The notes beneath the pieces were generated by a model. That model worked only from the letters and a program-made list of their open reading frames with translations. It ran no database searches and was not told where the DNA came from. The position numbers were made by a program, and so were the translations under genes. 64,000 nucleotides of DNA from an uncultured Tolumonas sp. Lineage in GTDB: Bacteria > Pseudomonadota > Gammaproteobacteria > Enterobacterales > Aeromonadaceae. This document shows, piece by piece, positions 53,527 to 63,364 of the stretch (its first letter is position 1; the number at the start of each line of letters is the position of its first letter). The stretch is taken from contig NZ_OY782757.1 in the NCBI RefSeq assembly GCF_963678185.1, positions 1 through 64,000 of the forward strand, read 5' to 3'.

Positions 53527-55164
53527 ATGAAGAGCATTATTCGTTTGCTATGCCTGATCTCCATTTCCACATTACTGATCTTTTTCAGTGAAATAGCTGT
53601 CGCCACCACTGCTGCAAATCAGGATCAAATTTCCTCCAACTTTTATGATTGGGCTTATGCATTAACCGAAATCATCTCAGGGTTATTGGTTATTGCTATC
53701 ACCCTCGCTTGTTATGTTTTTTATCAAAATAGAAAATTAAAGGCTGAATTGTCTAAAAGTCAGCAGCATGAAGATCGGTTGCGGACCTTGTATACCGCGA
53801 TTGAGCAGAGCCCGGTGTCCGTCGTTATCGCTGGCGTCGATGCGTATATTCGCTATGTTAATCCGCAATTCACTGCGGTAACGGGTTATTCACCAACCGA
53901 AGTCATCGGGCAAAACCCACGTATGCTCAGTTCTGGTTTAACCAGTCCGGCCGTGTATCAAGCCATGTGGAGTGCACTCTCTAAAGGAATTTCGTGGTCG
54001 GGCGAATTTATTAATCGCCGCAAAAATGGAGAGATTTATTGGGAGCAGGCTTATATCTCGCCGGTTTATAACAAAGCGGGTCAAATCACACAATACGTTG
54101 CTGTGAAGCTTGATATTACCGAGCGAAAACGGCGTGAGTTACACGAACATTCCCATAATCAAGTGTTGGAATTGTTATCTAAAGGAGCGCCGTTAAAGAC
54201 GATATTACTGGCCATTGTGCGGGGTGTTGAAGCGGAATATCCGAATATGATGTGTTCAGTTTTATTATTGGATAAAGAAGAAAAACACCTGCTGTATGGT
54301 GCCGCTCCGAGTCTCCCCGAATTTTACAATGAGGCGATTAATGGTGAAGAAATCGGACTGGGTGTCGGTTCATGCGGCACAGCAGCTTTTACCGGTAAAC
54401 GCGTTATTGTTGCCGATATTGCCACACATCCGTATTGGACCGCGTATGCCCAATTGGCGGAACGTGCCAGATTAGGTGCGTGCTGGTCGGAACCAATTTA
54501 TGGTTCCAAAAACAAAGTGCTGGGTACATTTGCCATCTATCATCATGAGCAACATGTTCCCAAAGCAGAAGATATTCGATTAATCGAGGAATCAGCGAAT
54601 CTGGCCGCGATAGCAATAGAGCGTTTTCAGGCGACAGAAGCGCTACGATTAAGTGAAGAGCGTCATCGCTGGTTGGCGCATTATGATGTGCTGACAGAAT
54701 TGCCAAACCGGGTGTTGTTTTCTGATCGCTTGAAACAAGCAATGCGTTTGAGCAACCGTTACAACAAAAAACTGGCTTTAATGTTTCTTGATTTGGATAA
54801 ATTCAAACCAGTGAATGATAGCTTTGGTCACGATATTGGTGACTTGCTGTTAAAAGAGAGCGCCAGACGAATGCAGCAATGTGTGCGGGCATCCGACACA
54901 GTTTGTCGGATCGGCGGCGATGAATTTGTGATCTTATTACCTGATGTAGTCGATCAACAAAGTGCATTCTTAATTGCGGAGAAAATTCGTTATTCGTTGA
55001 ATCAACCATTTATGTTGGCTGGGCAGCAACTGCATATTTCCTGCAGTATCGGCATTGCACTCTATCCAGAGCATGGCACTGATGAGCTGACATTAACTAA
55101 AAATGCCGATCTGGCGATGTATCGGGCAAAAGAAAACGGTCGCAATCAGGCGCAGGTATTTTAA
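53527..55164 (+). CDS. Diguanylate cyclase with PAS and GAF domains
   Basis: This 545-residue protein makes the second messenger c-di-GMP. An N-terminal signal-like helix and a second helix (about 45-68) place it in the inner membrane. A PAS domain follows (about 88-200, AIEQSPVSVVIAG, ending DITERKRREL), then a GAF domain (about 210-370) and a GGDEF domain with the intact motif at residues 463-467. An inhibitory-site RxxD (RASD, 454-457) lies five residues before it. There is no EAL domain. GAAGGCTGCTT precedes the ATG. Confidence 0.94.
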   Translation: MKSIIRLLCLISISTLLIFFSEIAVATTAANQDQISSNFYDWAYALTEIISGLLVIAITLACYVFYQNRKLKAELSKSQQHEDRLRTLYTAIEQSPVSVVIAGVDAYIRYVNPQFTAVTGYSPTEVIGQNPRMLSSGLTSPAVYQAMWSALSKGISWSGEFINRRKNGEIYWEQAYISPVYNKAGQITQYVAVKLDITERKRRELHEHSHNQVLELLSKGAPLKTILLAIVRGVEAEYPNMMCSVLLLDKEEKHLLYGAAPSLPEFYNEAINGEEIGLGVGSCGTAAFTGKRVIVADIATHPYWTAYAQLAERARLGACWSEPIYGSKNKVLGTFAIYHHEQHVPKAEDIRLIEESANLAAIAIERFQATEALRLSEERHRWLAHYDVLTELPNRVLFSDRLKQAMRLSNRYNKKLALMFLDLDKFKPVNDSFGHDIGDLLLKESARRMQQCVRASDTVCRIGGDEFVILLPDVVDQQSAFLIAEKIRYSLNQPFMLAGQQLHISCSIGIALYPEHGTDELTLTKNADLAMYRAKENGRNQAQVF

Positions 55165-55198
55165 ACTAAGGCTCTGTCTTGTTTATCTAAGGTTTCCG

Positions 55199-55744
55199 AT
55201 GGCACTTAAAGCCACAATTTTTAAGGCGGTTTTGAACATTGCCGATCTTGATCGCGGTGTTTATCTCGATGCCAACCTGACTCTCGCGCGTCATCCTTCC
55301 GAAACGGATCTACGTCTTATCGTCCGCTTACTGGCATGGGCGCTGAATGCTCACGATGATTTGGCCTTTACCAAAGGCTTGTGTGCCGATGATGAGCCGG
55401 AACTGTGGTTGAAAAACTTACACGGCGGTATCGAGCATTGGATTGAGGTGGGGTTACCCGATGAACGCCGTTTGAAAAAAGGCTGTAACCGTTCTGAACA
55501 GGTGACGCTGTATACTTATGCGGGCCGTGCGGTTGATCTTTGGTGGCAACAAAACCAAGCTTTACTCAATCGTCAGGATAATTTGCGTATTGTTGATTTT
55601 TCAGAAGAAGAATTAGCCCCGCTGGTGGATCTGGCTGAACGCAATATGCAATGGCAAGTGACTATCAGTGAAGGGCAAGTTTTTATTAATTCTGGTGATG
55701 TGAATTTAAGTATTACCCCCAGTATCCGGAAGGAATGGGCGTAG
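55199..55744 (+). CDS. yaeQ: YaeQ family protein
   Basis: This 181-residue protein matches YaeQ from the start (MALKATIFKAVLNIADLDRG) to the C terminus (FINSGDVNLSI). YaeQ folds like PD-(D/E)XK nucleases, and in E. coli was once linked to RfaH suppression; its function is unsettled. AAGG lies six bases before the ATG at 55199. It follows the GGDEF gene by 34 bases and may be cotranscribed. Confidence 0.93.
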   Translation: MALKATIFKAVLNIADLDRGVYLDANLTLARHPSETDLRLIVRLLAWALNAHDDLAFTKGLCADDEPELWLKNLHGGIEHWIEVGLPDERRLKKGCNRSEQVTLYTYAGRAVDLWWQQNQALLNRQDNLRIVDFSEEELAPLVDLAERNMQWQVTISEGQVFINSGDVNLSITPSIRKEWA

Positions 55745-55962
55745 CGTCTCGCTATTCAGCAGCTGGCAGATAGCAAATGATATCGGATCATTTATCTATT
55801 CCTGCTGGCTTTTTATGTTTTGTAATCCAATACTTTAAGTTAGTAACTCATTTAGCACCATCTCTGCATTTTTACCGAGATGTGCGTATACAGTAAATAT
55901 GATCGTTCAGTATTCACACAAACATCTTTCACTTAGATTGTCGTAATACGGGATTCAGACAT

Positions 55963-58170
55963 ATGAACAAAATCACCAAATACTCGCTTTATTCAGTTGG
56001 TAGTGTTGTTGTTTTACTGGCGGGCTCTGCGTTTTATATCACAGCTACTTTCGATGCGAATTCCCTGAAACCAAGATTAGAAGCATGGGTGAAGGCTGAA
56101 AAACAGCGCACATTGAAATTCAATGGCCCCATCAGTTTATCGCTATTTCCCAAACCAGGCCTCACTTTATCTGATGTCAATTTATCAGAACATAACACCG
56201 ATGCATTGTTTGCTCATGTATCCGATGCGCGAGTGACGATGCAGTTCTGGCCGTTGTTATCGAAAAAATTCATTATTAATGAAGTCGATATTCAAGGTGC
56301 CACGATCAATCTGGTGAAGGATAAAACCGGACAATTCAATTTTTCTGATCTGGCGGGCAGCAAAAAACAACCGGGTGATAAAACGCTTACTGAACCAACG
56401 GGCGCAAATACGGCAGCTAATACGGTATCTGCAGGCTCCGACTTTCATCTTGCCCAATTCAATATCGCCAAGAGCAGTATCAAGTATCTTGATCAACAAT
56501 CTGGTCAACAGGTTATGCTCAGTGATCTGTCTTTGTTTGGTGACAAGATCACGACACAAAGTGCCGGGCATATTGATTTCAGCTCGCGTTTACAAAGCAC
56601 AGTTCCAGCTTTAGATCTGCAAGTTAATACCAAACTCGATCGTGTAAATCTTGATAATAAAACCGGGCAATTACTGCTGGACGGATTGTATAACGTACTG
56701 GATGGCAAGCTGGGTAAAGAAACATTCAAACTGACCCTGACGGCCCCTAAACTGAATGTAACCGATAAAAATGCCAGTGCAGATACCATTAGCCTTTCTG
56801 CTTCATTAAACGGTGCAACCCGTAAAATTGATAGCAACCTCAAATTGGAAGGGCTATCTGGCGATAATCAGCAAGTTAACGTCAAAGCAGTTAAATTTGA
56901 TCTGAATGCCAACCAAGAGACACAAGCGGTAAAATTATCCGCCAGCAGTCCGTTAGCTTTCAAATTGGCAACACAAGCGTTTAACCTGCCGCAATTGGTG
57001 ATTAAGGGTGATGTCACCAGTGGTGAGATGAAAGCCTTGCCGGTTGATCTTACCGGTAAACTTATTGCAGAAGTGAAAGCGCAGCATATCAACACGACAT
57101 TAACCGGTTCGCTCGATCATAATCCGCTAGCTCTTAATACCGATGTAAAAGGGTTCAGTAATCCGGCTATTCGATTTGATCTGAAAGCCGAGTCGTTAGA
57201 TCTGAATCGTTATATGACGGCGTCTAAATCTACAAATTCAGGCACTAAAGATAATGCAGGCCAGAGTGCAGGCAATAAAATGCCACCGACCAAAATCGAT
57301 CTCTCTGGGTTAAATGCACTGAATTTGGATGGTCAGATTAATGTTGGGCAACTGAAATATGCAGCCCTTGATGCCAAAGAGTTGGCATTGGCCTTTAATG
57401 CCAAAAACGGTTTGCTCTCGGTGCCGGCATTTAGTTTGAAAGCATTTGGTGGCGATATCGCCGCGAGTGGTTCAGCGACAACGACCTCCAGCCCACGCAT
57501 TAGCGTGAAGCCTAACATTACTGGTGTAGATATTTATGCCTTACTGAAACAGTTTGCTGGCTTTGAAAAAATAGAGGGCAGGGCAACCGTGGGGGGCAGT
57601 TTGGCGATGCAGGGGAGTGATACCAGTGCATTAAAAAATAGCCTCACCGGAAACTTAACTACTCGAGTTACAGATGGCGCATGGCGTGGAATCAACGTCG
57701 CCAAAACCATTCGTGATGCTAAAGCGGCATTGTCTGGTTTGAAAGGGGGAGAACAAGCGGTCGCGACCAGTAATGTGGAGAAAACCGACTTTACCGAGTT
57801 AACAGCATCAATTCTGTTCAACCAAGGTGTTGCTAGCAATAAAGATTTAACGATGAAATCGCCGCTGTTACGGATCAATGGTGAAGGTGAGGTGAATCTA
57901 AAAGCAGATGACATCAACTATTTGTTGAAGGCTGCGTTAGTAAATACCAGTAAAGGGCAGGAAGGTGCCGACCGCGATAAATTACACGGTGTCACTGTTC
58001 CTATTCGTATTAAAGGCCCGACATCCGCGCCGAAATATTCTCTTGATTTGACCGCGGCACTAAAAGACAACGCCGGAGCCAAACTGGAAGAAAAAAAACA
58101 AGAAGTGCAGCAAAAACTGGAACAAAAAGCCGGTGATGCTTTATCGAAAGGGCTGAAGAAATTGTTCTAA
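55963..58170 (+). CDS. AsmA family protein
   Basis: This 735-residue protein has an N-terminal membrane helix (YSVGSVVVLLAGSAFYITATF) and a long periplasmic beta-rich domain. The AsmA signatures are present: RTLKFNGPISLSLFPKPGLTLSDVNLSE at the N terminus and a DUF3971/AsmA C-terminal block (FEKIEGRATVGGSLAMQGSD, NGEGEVNLKADDINYLLKA). AsmA-like proteins are thought to bridge lipids between inner and outer membrane. The C-terminal tail is Lys/Gln-rich and looks coiled. It stands alone. Confidence 0.92.
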   Translation: MNKITKYSLYSVGSVVVLLAGSAFYITATFDANSLKPRLEAWVKAEKQRTLKFNGPISLSLFPKPGLTLSDVNLSEHNTDALFAHVSDARVTMQFWPLLSKKFIINEVDIQGATINLVKDKTGQFNFSDLAGSKKQPGDKTLTEPTGANTAANTVSAGSDFHLAQFNIAKSSIKYLDQQSGQQVMLSDLSLFGDKITTQSAGHIDFSSRLQSTVPALDLQVNTKLDRVNLDNKTGQLLLDGLYNVLDGKLGKETFKLTLTAPKLNVTDKNASADTISLSASLNGATRKIDSNLKLEGLSGDNQQVNVKAVKFDLNANQETQAVKLSASSPLAFKLATQAFNLPQLVIKGDVTSGEMKALPVDLTGKLIAEVKAQHINTTLTGSLDHNPLALNTDVKGFSNPAIRFDLKAESLDLNRYMTASKSTNSGTKDNAGQSAGNKMPPTKIDLSGLNALNLDGQINVGQLKYAALDAKELALAFNAKNGLLSVPAFSLKAFGGDIAASGSATTTSSPRISVKPNITGVDIYALLKQFAGFEKIEGRATVGGSLAMQGSDTSALKNSLTGNLTTRVTDGAWRGINVAKTIRDAKAALSGLKGGEQAVATSNVEKTDFTELTASILFNQGVASNKDLTMKSPLLRINGEGEVNLKADDINYLLKAALVNTSKGQEGADRDKLHGVTVPIRIKGPTSAPKYSLDLTAALKDNAGAKLEEKKQEVQQKLEQKAGDALSKGLKKLF

Positions 58171-58190
58171 TTCTGCATGGTAGTCATTCA

Positions 58191-58219
58191 CAAGAGCTGC
58201 TAAATAGCAGCTCTTTTTT
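58191..58219 (+). terminator. Terminator after the AsmA gene
   Basis: AGAGCTGCTA pairs with TAGCAGCTCT around AA, followed by seven T residues. Confidence 0.9.
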
Positions 58220-58235
58220 TGCGTAAATAAACGTA

Positions 58236-60110
58236 CTATAAATAACGTGACCAAACATAATTCACTGTGGGAGATGAGCCTCCTGATCCGCTACCACCTC
58301 CTCCAGAGCTTGGTATTTTTGAAGGATCAAATGTTGCGGGCAGGCTACTTAAATCAATAGTTGTACTGCCTCTTAAATCACTGCCGGTAGTACTATTACT
58401 TTGATTACTTATCGTAATATAACCATAGACCTTAGTGTTACCAGAGGTAGAGAGTAAATTGCCAGCCATAACATTGCCATGGACATCATTGGATGAACCT
58501 AAATTAATATTTCCGCCTGAGAAAACACCTGAGACATAACCACCAGCTAATAAAGCGATATTACCAATAGGGCTGGCAACATAAGTACTGTTCTGACAAA
58601 AGTTGGTTGGATAAAAAGAGAGAAAATAACTATTGGTGCAGATACCAGAATAACCTACGAAATTGGGTGAATAGATAGAAGTGCTACCCTGAGTGGATAT
58701 ATTTCCTGTAGCTAGAATAGTGTCATTATAAGTGCCATTACCCGCAGTCACATTACCATTAAACCAGATAACTCCGGGAGCCATCATTGTACCATTCAGC
58801 GCCCATGTACCGTTTGAATAACTAAAACAGCTATTCCAGTCAGAATAACCAATGCATATTTTTTTATAACAGCTATTGGCGTTATAGGTTGTTGTTGTGC
58901 ATAAATAATCCTGATTTCCTCCGGAGCCGGCCAAATAATAAGTACCATTACTGATCCCATACATATTTGATACGGTAACGGTAATGTTATTTGATGCATC
59001 ATGATCAAACGCCAAATTCGCTGAAGACTTTAATGGCCAGGCATCAATTACAGTGGATTGGATAGTTGTCGCAGTCAGTGGTGTAATCGGTACTTGCAAA
59101 CCACTGACAACAGTTACATGAATATTTTTATTGTTTTTATTATCAGTGGTAAGCTTGCCTCCAATTTGCCCGCTGGCAACGCTGCTATTGCCTGATTCAG
59201 TTAAATTTCCCTCAGCCATTAACAAGCTGGTAATTGAACCACTCTTCAGGGTCACATTGCCATCAGTATAAACACTGGCTGCTTCTGCTCCACCACCGTT
59301 CAGTAAGACATCCCCAATGGATTTGACTGTAGTAACTTTAGCACTTGAATTTAATATTGTTGTACCATTAGTGTTAACACTGACGGCAGAAACACCTCCA
59401 GTCATTGTTACATTGGTTAACGAATTAACGGTGGTATATGCACCACCACCAATAAGTGTTATATCTTCTTCAGCGCTAACAGTGTTTATATTATTTTGGT
59501 GGCCAGTTAAATTAATCGTTCCAGTTGAATAAAGTAAACTAAAACCACTAATACTGCCTGAAGCGGAGACATTTCCATTCACGATAAAGTTTGTATTAAC
59601 GTTACTGCCGTTCACTACGCTAAAATTACCGGATAAAGTAAGATCTCCATTTATATTTACTGTATTAATAATAGTGGGTTGATTATTTGAGCCTGCACCA
59701 ACGACACAATAAACAGATTGTACTGTTGCGGTTGCATTGGCGCTAACACCAATCAGGTTGGCCGTTACTTGTACTCCGCTGGTACAAGTGGTTGCAGTAT
59801 TTGAAACAGAAATAACCTGTCCACTAACACCGGAAATACCTGTGAATGTAATATTATTTCCCGAAGCCAATGCAGCAGCACCACTGCTTCCTATTTGATA
59901 TAAATATTGACGAAAACCCTCAGCACCGTTCCATGCGCGCATTTGCGCCTGACTTAAAGCATGATTGGCTATAGCACTATCTTGATTACTGCGTGAATAG
60001 TGCATTGCACCCATGACAATGCCCAATAACGAAACACCGACGACCAGTATAAATAGAATCGCGGCTATTCCTTTTTGCTGTCGTATTGAGTGATGTTGAT
60101 TCATACACAT
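58236..60110 (-). CDS. pilX: Oversized PilX-like minor pilin with beta-helix-like body
   Basis: This 624-residue protein has a PilX-type N terminus (HSIRQQKGIAAILFILVVGVSLLGIVMG), a basic leader and a long hydrophobic helix, which lacks the Glu5 of major pilins. Typical PilX is about 170-200 residues. Here the rest is a long Gly/Asn/Ser/Thr-rich region with short repeated strands (VNINGDLTLSGNFSVVNGSN, VNTNFIVNGNVSASGSI, GDVLLNGGGAEAASVYTDGNVTLKSG), resembling bactofilin or beta-helix adhesins. It includes several cysteines and a Gly/Ser linker before the end. It is the last of five pilin genes, where pilX normally sits beside pilY1, which is absent here. Confidence 0.8.
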   Translation of the reverse strand: MCMNQHHSIRQQKGIAAILFILVVGVSLLGIVMGAMHYSRSNQDSAIANHALSQAQMRAWNGAEGFRQYLYQIGSSGAAALASGNNITFTGISGVSGQVISVSNTATTCTSGVQVTANLIGVSANATATVQSVYCVVGAGSNNQPTIINTVNINGDLTLSGNFSVVNGSNVNTNFIVNGNVSASGSISGFSLLYSTGTINLTGHQNNINTVSAEEDITLIGGGAYTTVNSLTNVTMTGGVSAVSVNTNGTTILNSSAKVTTVKSIGDVLLNGGGAEAASVYTDGNVTLKSGSITSLLMAEGNLTESGNSSVASGQIGGKLTTDNKNNKNIHVTVVSGLQVPITPLTATTIQSTVIDAWPLKSSANLAFDHDASNNITVTVSNMYGISNGTYYLAGSGGNQDYLCTTTTYNANSCYKKICIGYSDWNSCFSYSNGTWALNGTMMAPGVIWFNGNVTAGNGTYNDTILATGNISTQGSTSIYSPNFVGYSGICTNSYFLSFYPTNFCQNSTYVASPIGNIALLAGGYVSGVFSGGNINLGSSNDVHGNVMAGNLLSTSGNTKVYGYITISNQSNSTTGSDLRGSTTIDLSSLPATFDPSKIPSSGGGGSGSGGSSPTVNYVWSRYL

Positions 60111-60113
60111 GTC

Positions 60114-60869
60114 TCACGAAGTGAAATTAATTAAGCAAGATAGCCAAGGAGTAGCAGCATTTAATGAACTCCAGTTAAGCTGTAGTTTTAAACCTGCTGT
60201 ACTGGCTGAAGGGGTATTAATGCCTGATTCGGCAGCTATTGCAGTTGTTAAAGCTGATGATGCTATTTCAGAACCTAATGGAGAACATTTACTGTTATCC
60301 AAAAAAGCAGTAAATGTTAATGCATTTGCGAGTGTATTAGGTGATATCAACCGGGTTATAGTCCAATTTTGCGATGACCATTGCGTGTAAACAGGATGAC
60401 ATGCTGTTGTAGAAGTTAAGAAATAAACTGCTTTTGTGGTTTGATCGGATACCAGCCCTTGGCATACCCAATTACTGGTATTTGTATCTAACGATTTATT
60501 GATTTCCCAAAAAAGTGCGTTTCCACTAATACTTGCGGTTGAAATTGATTGTATTGTTCCTGCTGTTGTTAATTGTGCTGTACCGCTTACCGCACTTAAT
60601 GCGGAACCATTTACTAAAATGAATTGTTTGTTAGTAGCCGGTGAAGAAACACCAAATCCGGCCCCTTGAACCAGATTTTGAATAGTCAGAAATCCCGTTG
60701 CCAGTTGTCTTTCCTGCGCAGCCTTTTGTTGTATACCTGAGTTGGCATCAAACAGATTGTGTACGACAACACGATATAACGACATGATTGATATTGTAGC
60801 GAGTAGCGATACGACCATTCCGATCATTATGCTGATTAGGCTATATCCACGTTGGTTAAGTCGCATCAT
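60114..60869 (-). CDS. pilW: Minor pilin PilW-like
   Basis: This 251-residue protein has a type IV pilin-like N terminus (LNQRGYSLISIMIGMVVSLLATISIMSLYR) with cleavage expected after RG. It resembles PilW, a minor pilin that helps assemble the pilus tip. Four cysteines lie in the second half. The gene starts seven bases after pilV and ends three bases before pilX. Confidence 0.85.
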   Translation of the reverse strand: MMRLNQRGYSLISIMIGMVVSLLATISIMSLYRVVVHNLFDANSGIQQKAAQERQLATGFLTIQNLVQGAGFGVSSPATNKQFILVNGSALSAVSGTAQLTTAGTIQSISTASISGNALFWEINKSLDTNTSNWVCQGLVSDQTTKAVYFLTSTTACHPVYTQWSSQNWTITRLISPNTLANALTFTAFLDNSKCSPLGSEIASSALTTAIAAESGINTPSASTAGLKLQLNWSSLNAATPWLSCLINFTS

Positions 60870-60876
60870 GTCAACC

Positions 60877-61305
60877 CTATTGATTTTGTAAAATAAATGA
60901 GCTTGAACCTAGCCTTGCATCCGTTACCGTATATGACACTACAGGAAGGAGTACGGTTTTGGTTGTGCTGGTGACTGTGACACTCATTAATGAAAGAGAA
61001 CAGCTCCGAGTCACGGTGCTCTGCGCACTACTGTTTGCATTAGAGAGTTTTATGGTTGTTTGTGTTGTCGTTCCGGCGGTCGAGCAGTTACTGTTCATTC
61101 CCGAACTCTGTACTTGCCCCCTTATTTCGTTCAGTACGGCAGTTTGAGCATTTAATTTGCCCTGCTGAAATGTTCCCTTTGCCAGATTGTATGTAATTGC
61201 CAAACCAACAATGGCCATTAATAATATGGCAATCAGGGCTTCCAGCAACGATGTCCCTCTTTGTCGTAGTAACCTCTGGGAATCATTCAAGATAACCAGT
61301 CGCAT
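60877..61305 (-). CDS. pilV: Minor pilin PilV-like
   Basis: This 142-residue protein has a pilin leader and helix (LRQRGTSLLEALIAILLMAIVGLAI) with cleavage after RG and Glu5 present. The length and the C-terminal half fit PilV. GGAGG lies five bases before the ATG at 61305. The start lies within the end of the upstream pilin gene, a 23-base overlap. Confidence 0.87.
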   Translation of the reverse strand: MRLVILNDSQRLLRQRGTSLLEALIAILLMAIVGLAITYNLAKGTFQQGKLNAQTAVLNEIRGQVQSSGMNSNCSTAGTTTQTTIKLSNANSSAQSTVTRSCSLSLMSVTVTSTTKTVLLPVVSYTVTDARLGSSSFILQNQ

Positions 61306-61765
61306 TCTGACCTCCACTCGAGATTGAATAAGCCAAGGTTGTGGTGCAAGTTGTTCCACCTAGTGATGCGGTTTCTGGCAAACCCATACTGTTCCAGCCA
61401 ATACATTGTGTTGACGCGGAGTTAATGCTTGCTGAAACGTTCAATTGCGTTTGCCACACAGGAGTCGTGCAATTCAATGTTGTTGCCGTCCCATTAAGCA
61501 CACATAACGTATTATTTTTTAATACTAAAAAGGCCGCTACAGTATTGCTGTTTATACCGGAGCCATTACGTAACGCGAGTGATTTGGCATGAGCGGCGCC
61601 TTGCGTCAGTAGATTTTTCCCAAGCTGCAATTGATTTGAGCTGCTCCAACTCTGTGTCAATGCTGTGCCGAGCGTAGCCAAAATACTCATCACAGCCAGG
61701 ACGACCATTAATTCAATTAATGAAAATCCGCGATGGTTTAGCTGTGAATACGTTTTTTTTACCAT
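61283..61765 (-). CDS. fimT: Minor pilin FimT/GspH-like
   Basis: This 160-residue protein has the prepilin motif HRG|FSLIELMVVLAVMSILATLG and a GspH/FimT C-terminal domain with paired cysteines (NTLCVL and TTLNCTTP; TQCIGW and GTTCTT). I chose the ATG at 61765, which overlaps the end of the pilE-like gene by seven bases; an ATG at 61780 is also possible. Confidence 0.85.
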   Translation of the reverse strand: MVKKTYSQLNHRGFSLIELMVVLAVMSILATLGTALTQSWSSSNQLQLGKNLLTQGAAHAKSLALRNGSGINSNTVAAFLVLKNNTLCVLNGTATTLNCTTPVWQTQLNVSASINSASTQCIGWNSMGLPETASLGGTTCTTTLAYSISSGGQNATGYLE

Positions 61766-62187
61766 GATGTAAAACCACATTGGCTAGTTGCTGTTCTGGC
61801 GTTGCTATTATTGAGCGTCAAGACGCATCCACTCAGACCTGTGCCAGTCTTACCTGTTGCCGTTAATGTATAGCTGCTGCTGGAACTGCTGACGGTATAA
61901 GAGAAATAAGATGAAGCTGTCGGGCTCCAGCCACTGAATAGTGCGGTTGTTGCTACGGTCCCAGCTGTATTCACCGGATATTGCAGCTGTAGCTGATATG
62001 TGTTTTCAAAATTAAGGGCGAGGGCAGTGAGATCAGCCGATGCGTCTTTTGCTTTACCTGAAGTAATGAAAAAACTGTAAGACGGCATCGCGATAGCAGC
62101 GAGAATAGCAATAATTGCCACAGCTACCATTAATTCAATTAGCGTGAATCCAGAGATCATTTTTTGCCTGATTGAACAACTCACCAT
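61759..62187 (-). CDS. pilE: Type IV pilin PilE-like
   Basis: This 142-residue protein has a basic leader (MVSCSIRQKMISG) cut before FTLIELMVAVAIIAILAAIAMPSY, with Glu5 in place. The C-terminal cysteine pair (SGCVLTL and TSQCGF) fits the disulphide loop of PilE. It is the first gene of the five-gene minor-pilin group and is probably a minor pilin rather than the main PilA. GGGG lies about 11 bases before the ATG. Confidence 0.88.
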   Translation of the reverse strand: MVSCSIRQKMISGFTLIELMVAVAIIAILAAIAMPSYSFFITSGKAKDASADLTALALNFENTYQLQLQYPVNTAGTVATTALFSGWSPTASSYFSYTVSSSSSSYTLTATGKTGTGLSGCVLTLNNSNARTATSQCGFTSW

Positions 62188-62493
62188 AATACTATCTACC
62201 CCAAAGCAACGATCATTTATTAATAATGTATTATTAAATATCTATAACGCAAGGGAAACCGGTTACCGATATATTATTTTTCAATAGTTGAATATGGTAG
62301 ATGAAAGATCTGAAAAGGTGCTACTAAATTAGATTTAATGGATGTATTCATGCGAATCTTTTTTCTGGGATGCGTATTTGGATACAAAAAAGAGGCGTTT
62401 GGCTTTTAAAAAAATATTGAAATTAATGTATTTAGTTTTTCTTTTGTATTACGTGTTATATCAAACAGATGCTAAAACTTTGATAAGTCATCA
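62188..62493. other. Intergenic region between the pilin operon and ppsR
   Basis: This 306-base A+T-rich region has no gene-like frame. A short palindrome TTAATAATGTATTATTAA lies at 62220-62237. It must hold promoters for both the pilin operon and ppsR, but I cannot single one out. Confidence 0.6.
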
Positions 62494-63315
62494 ATGAAAC
62501 GCTCCGTATTTTATATCTCTGATGGCACCGCTATTACCGCAGAAGTCTTAGGGCATGCAGTGTTGTCGCAATTTCCGCTAGAGCCTGATTTTTATACTAT
62601 CCCTTTTGTGGATAACGTCAGTAAAGCGGCTGAAGTCAGTCAGAAGAACAACGAAATTTATCTGCAATCAGGCTGCAGACCCTTGGTATTTTTCTCGATC
62701 GTTTCTGACTCGGTGCGAGAGATCATTCTGGCTAGTCACGGTTTTTGTCAGGATGTGGTGCAGTCGTTGATTGCCCCGTTACAGCAGGAACTGGGTATTG
62801 AACCCATCGCGTCATCGCAACGGCGGCCTTATGGACTGACGGAAAATAACATACTGAAATATGACGCCCGTATTGCCGCGATTGATTATACATTGGCGCA
62901 TGACGATGGCATTTCACTGCGTAATCTGGAACTGGCGCAGGTGATCTTATTGGGCGTATCGCGCAGTGGTAAAACACCGACCAGCCTTTATCTGGCGCTG
63001 CAATTTGGCGTCTATGCGGTGAATTACCCGTTTATTGCCGATGATATGGATCACCTACAACTACCGCGGGCATTGTTACCGTATAAAAACCGGCTGTTTG
63101 GTTTAACGATAGACCCTGAGCGGTTGTCGGCGATCAGGCAGGAGCGGCGTGGAAACAGTCGCTATGCATCATTGCGACAATGCCGTATGGAGTTGGCTGA
63201 AGTGGAAGCGCTCTATCGTAATCATCAGATCCCTTATCTCAACACCACGAACTATTCGGTGGAGGAGATCACGGCCAAACTGATGGAAATCATGAATTTA
63301 CAGCGTCAGAAATAA
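62494..63315 (+). CDS. ppsR: PEP synthetase regulatory kinase/phosphatase
   Basis: This 273-residue DUF299 protein phosphorylates and dephosphorylates the PEP synthase threonine, using ADP as phosphate donor, so it switches PpsA on and off. The P-loop-like GVSRSGKT is present, as are SIVSDSVRE and [17 protein letters not shown]. It matches E. coli PpsR (YdiA) from start to end. The target gene ppsA lies next to it in the opposite orientation. Confidence 0.95.
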   Translation: MKRSVFYISDGTAITAEVLGHAVLSQFPLEPDFYTIPFVDNVSKAAEVSQKNNEIYLQSGCRPLVFFSIVSDSVREIILASHGFCQDVVQSLIAPLQQELGIEPIASSQRRPYGLTENNILKYDARIAAIDYTLAHDDGISLRNLELAQVILLGVSRSGKTPTSLYLALQFGVYAVNYPFIADDMDHLQLPRALLPYKNRLFGLTIDPERLSAIRQERRGNSRYASLRQCRMELAEVEALYRNHQIPYLNTTNYSVEEITAKLMEIMNLQRQK

Positions 63316-63317
63316 AA

Positions 63318-63352
63318 AAGACCACCACATCATAGAGGTAATGTGGTGGCAA
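63318..63352 (-). terminator. Terminator between ppsR and ppsA
   Basis: CCACCACAT pairs with ATGTGGTGG around CATAGAGGTA. On the minus strand it is followed by TCTTTTTTATTT, which suits ppsA termination. Confidence 0.8.
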
Positions 63353-63364
63353 ACGGACTAGGTG

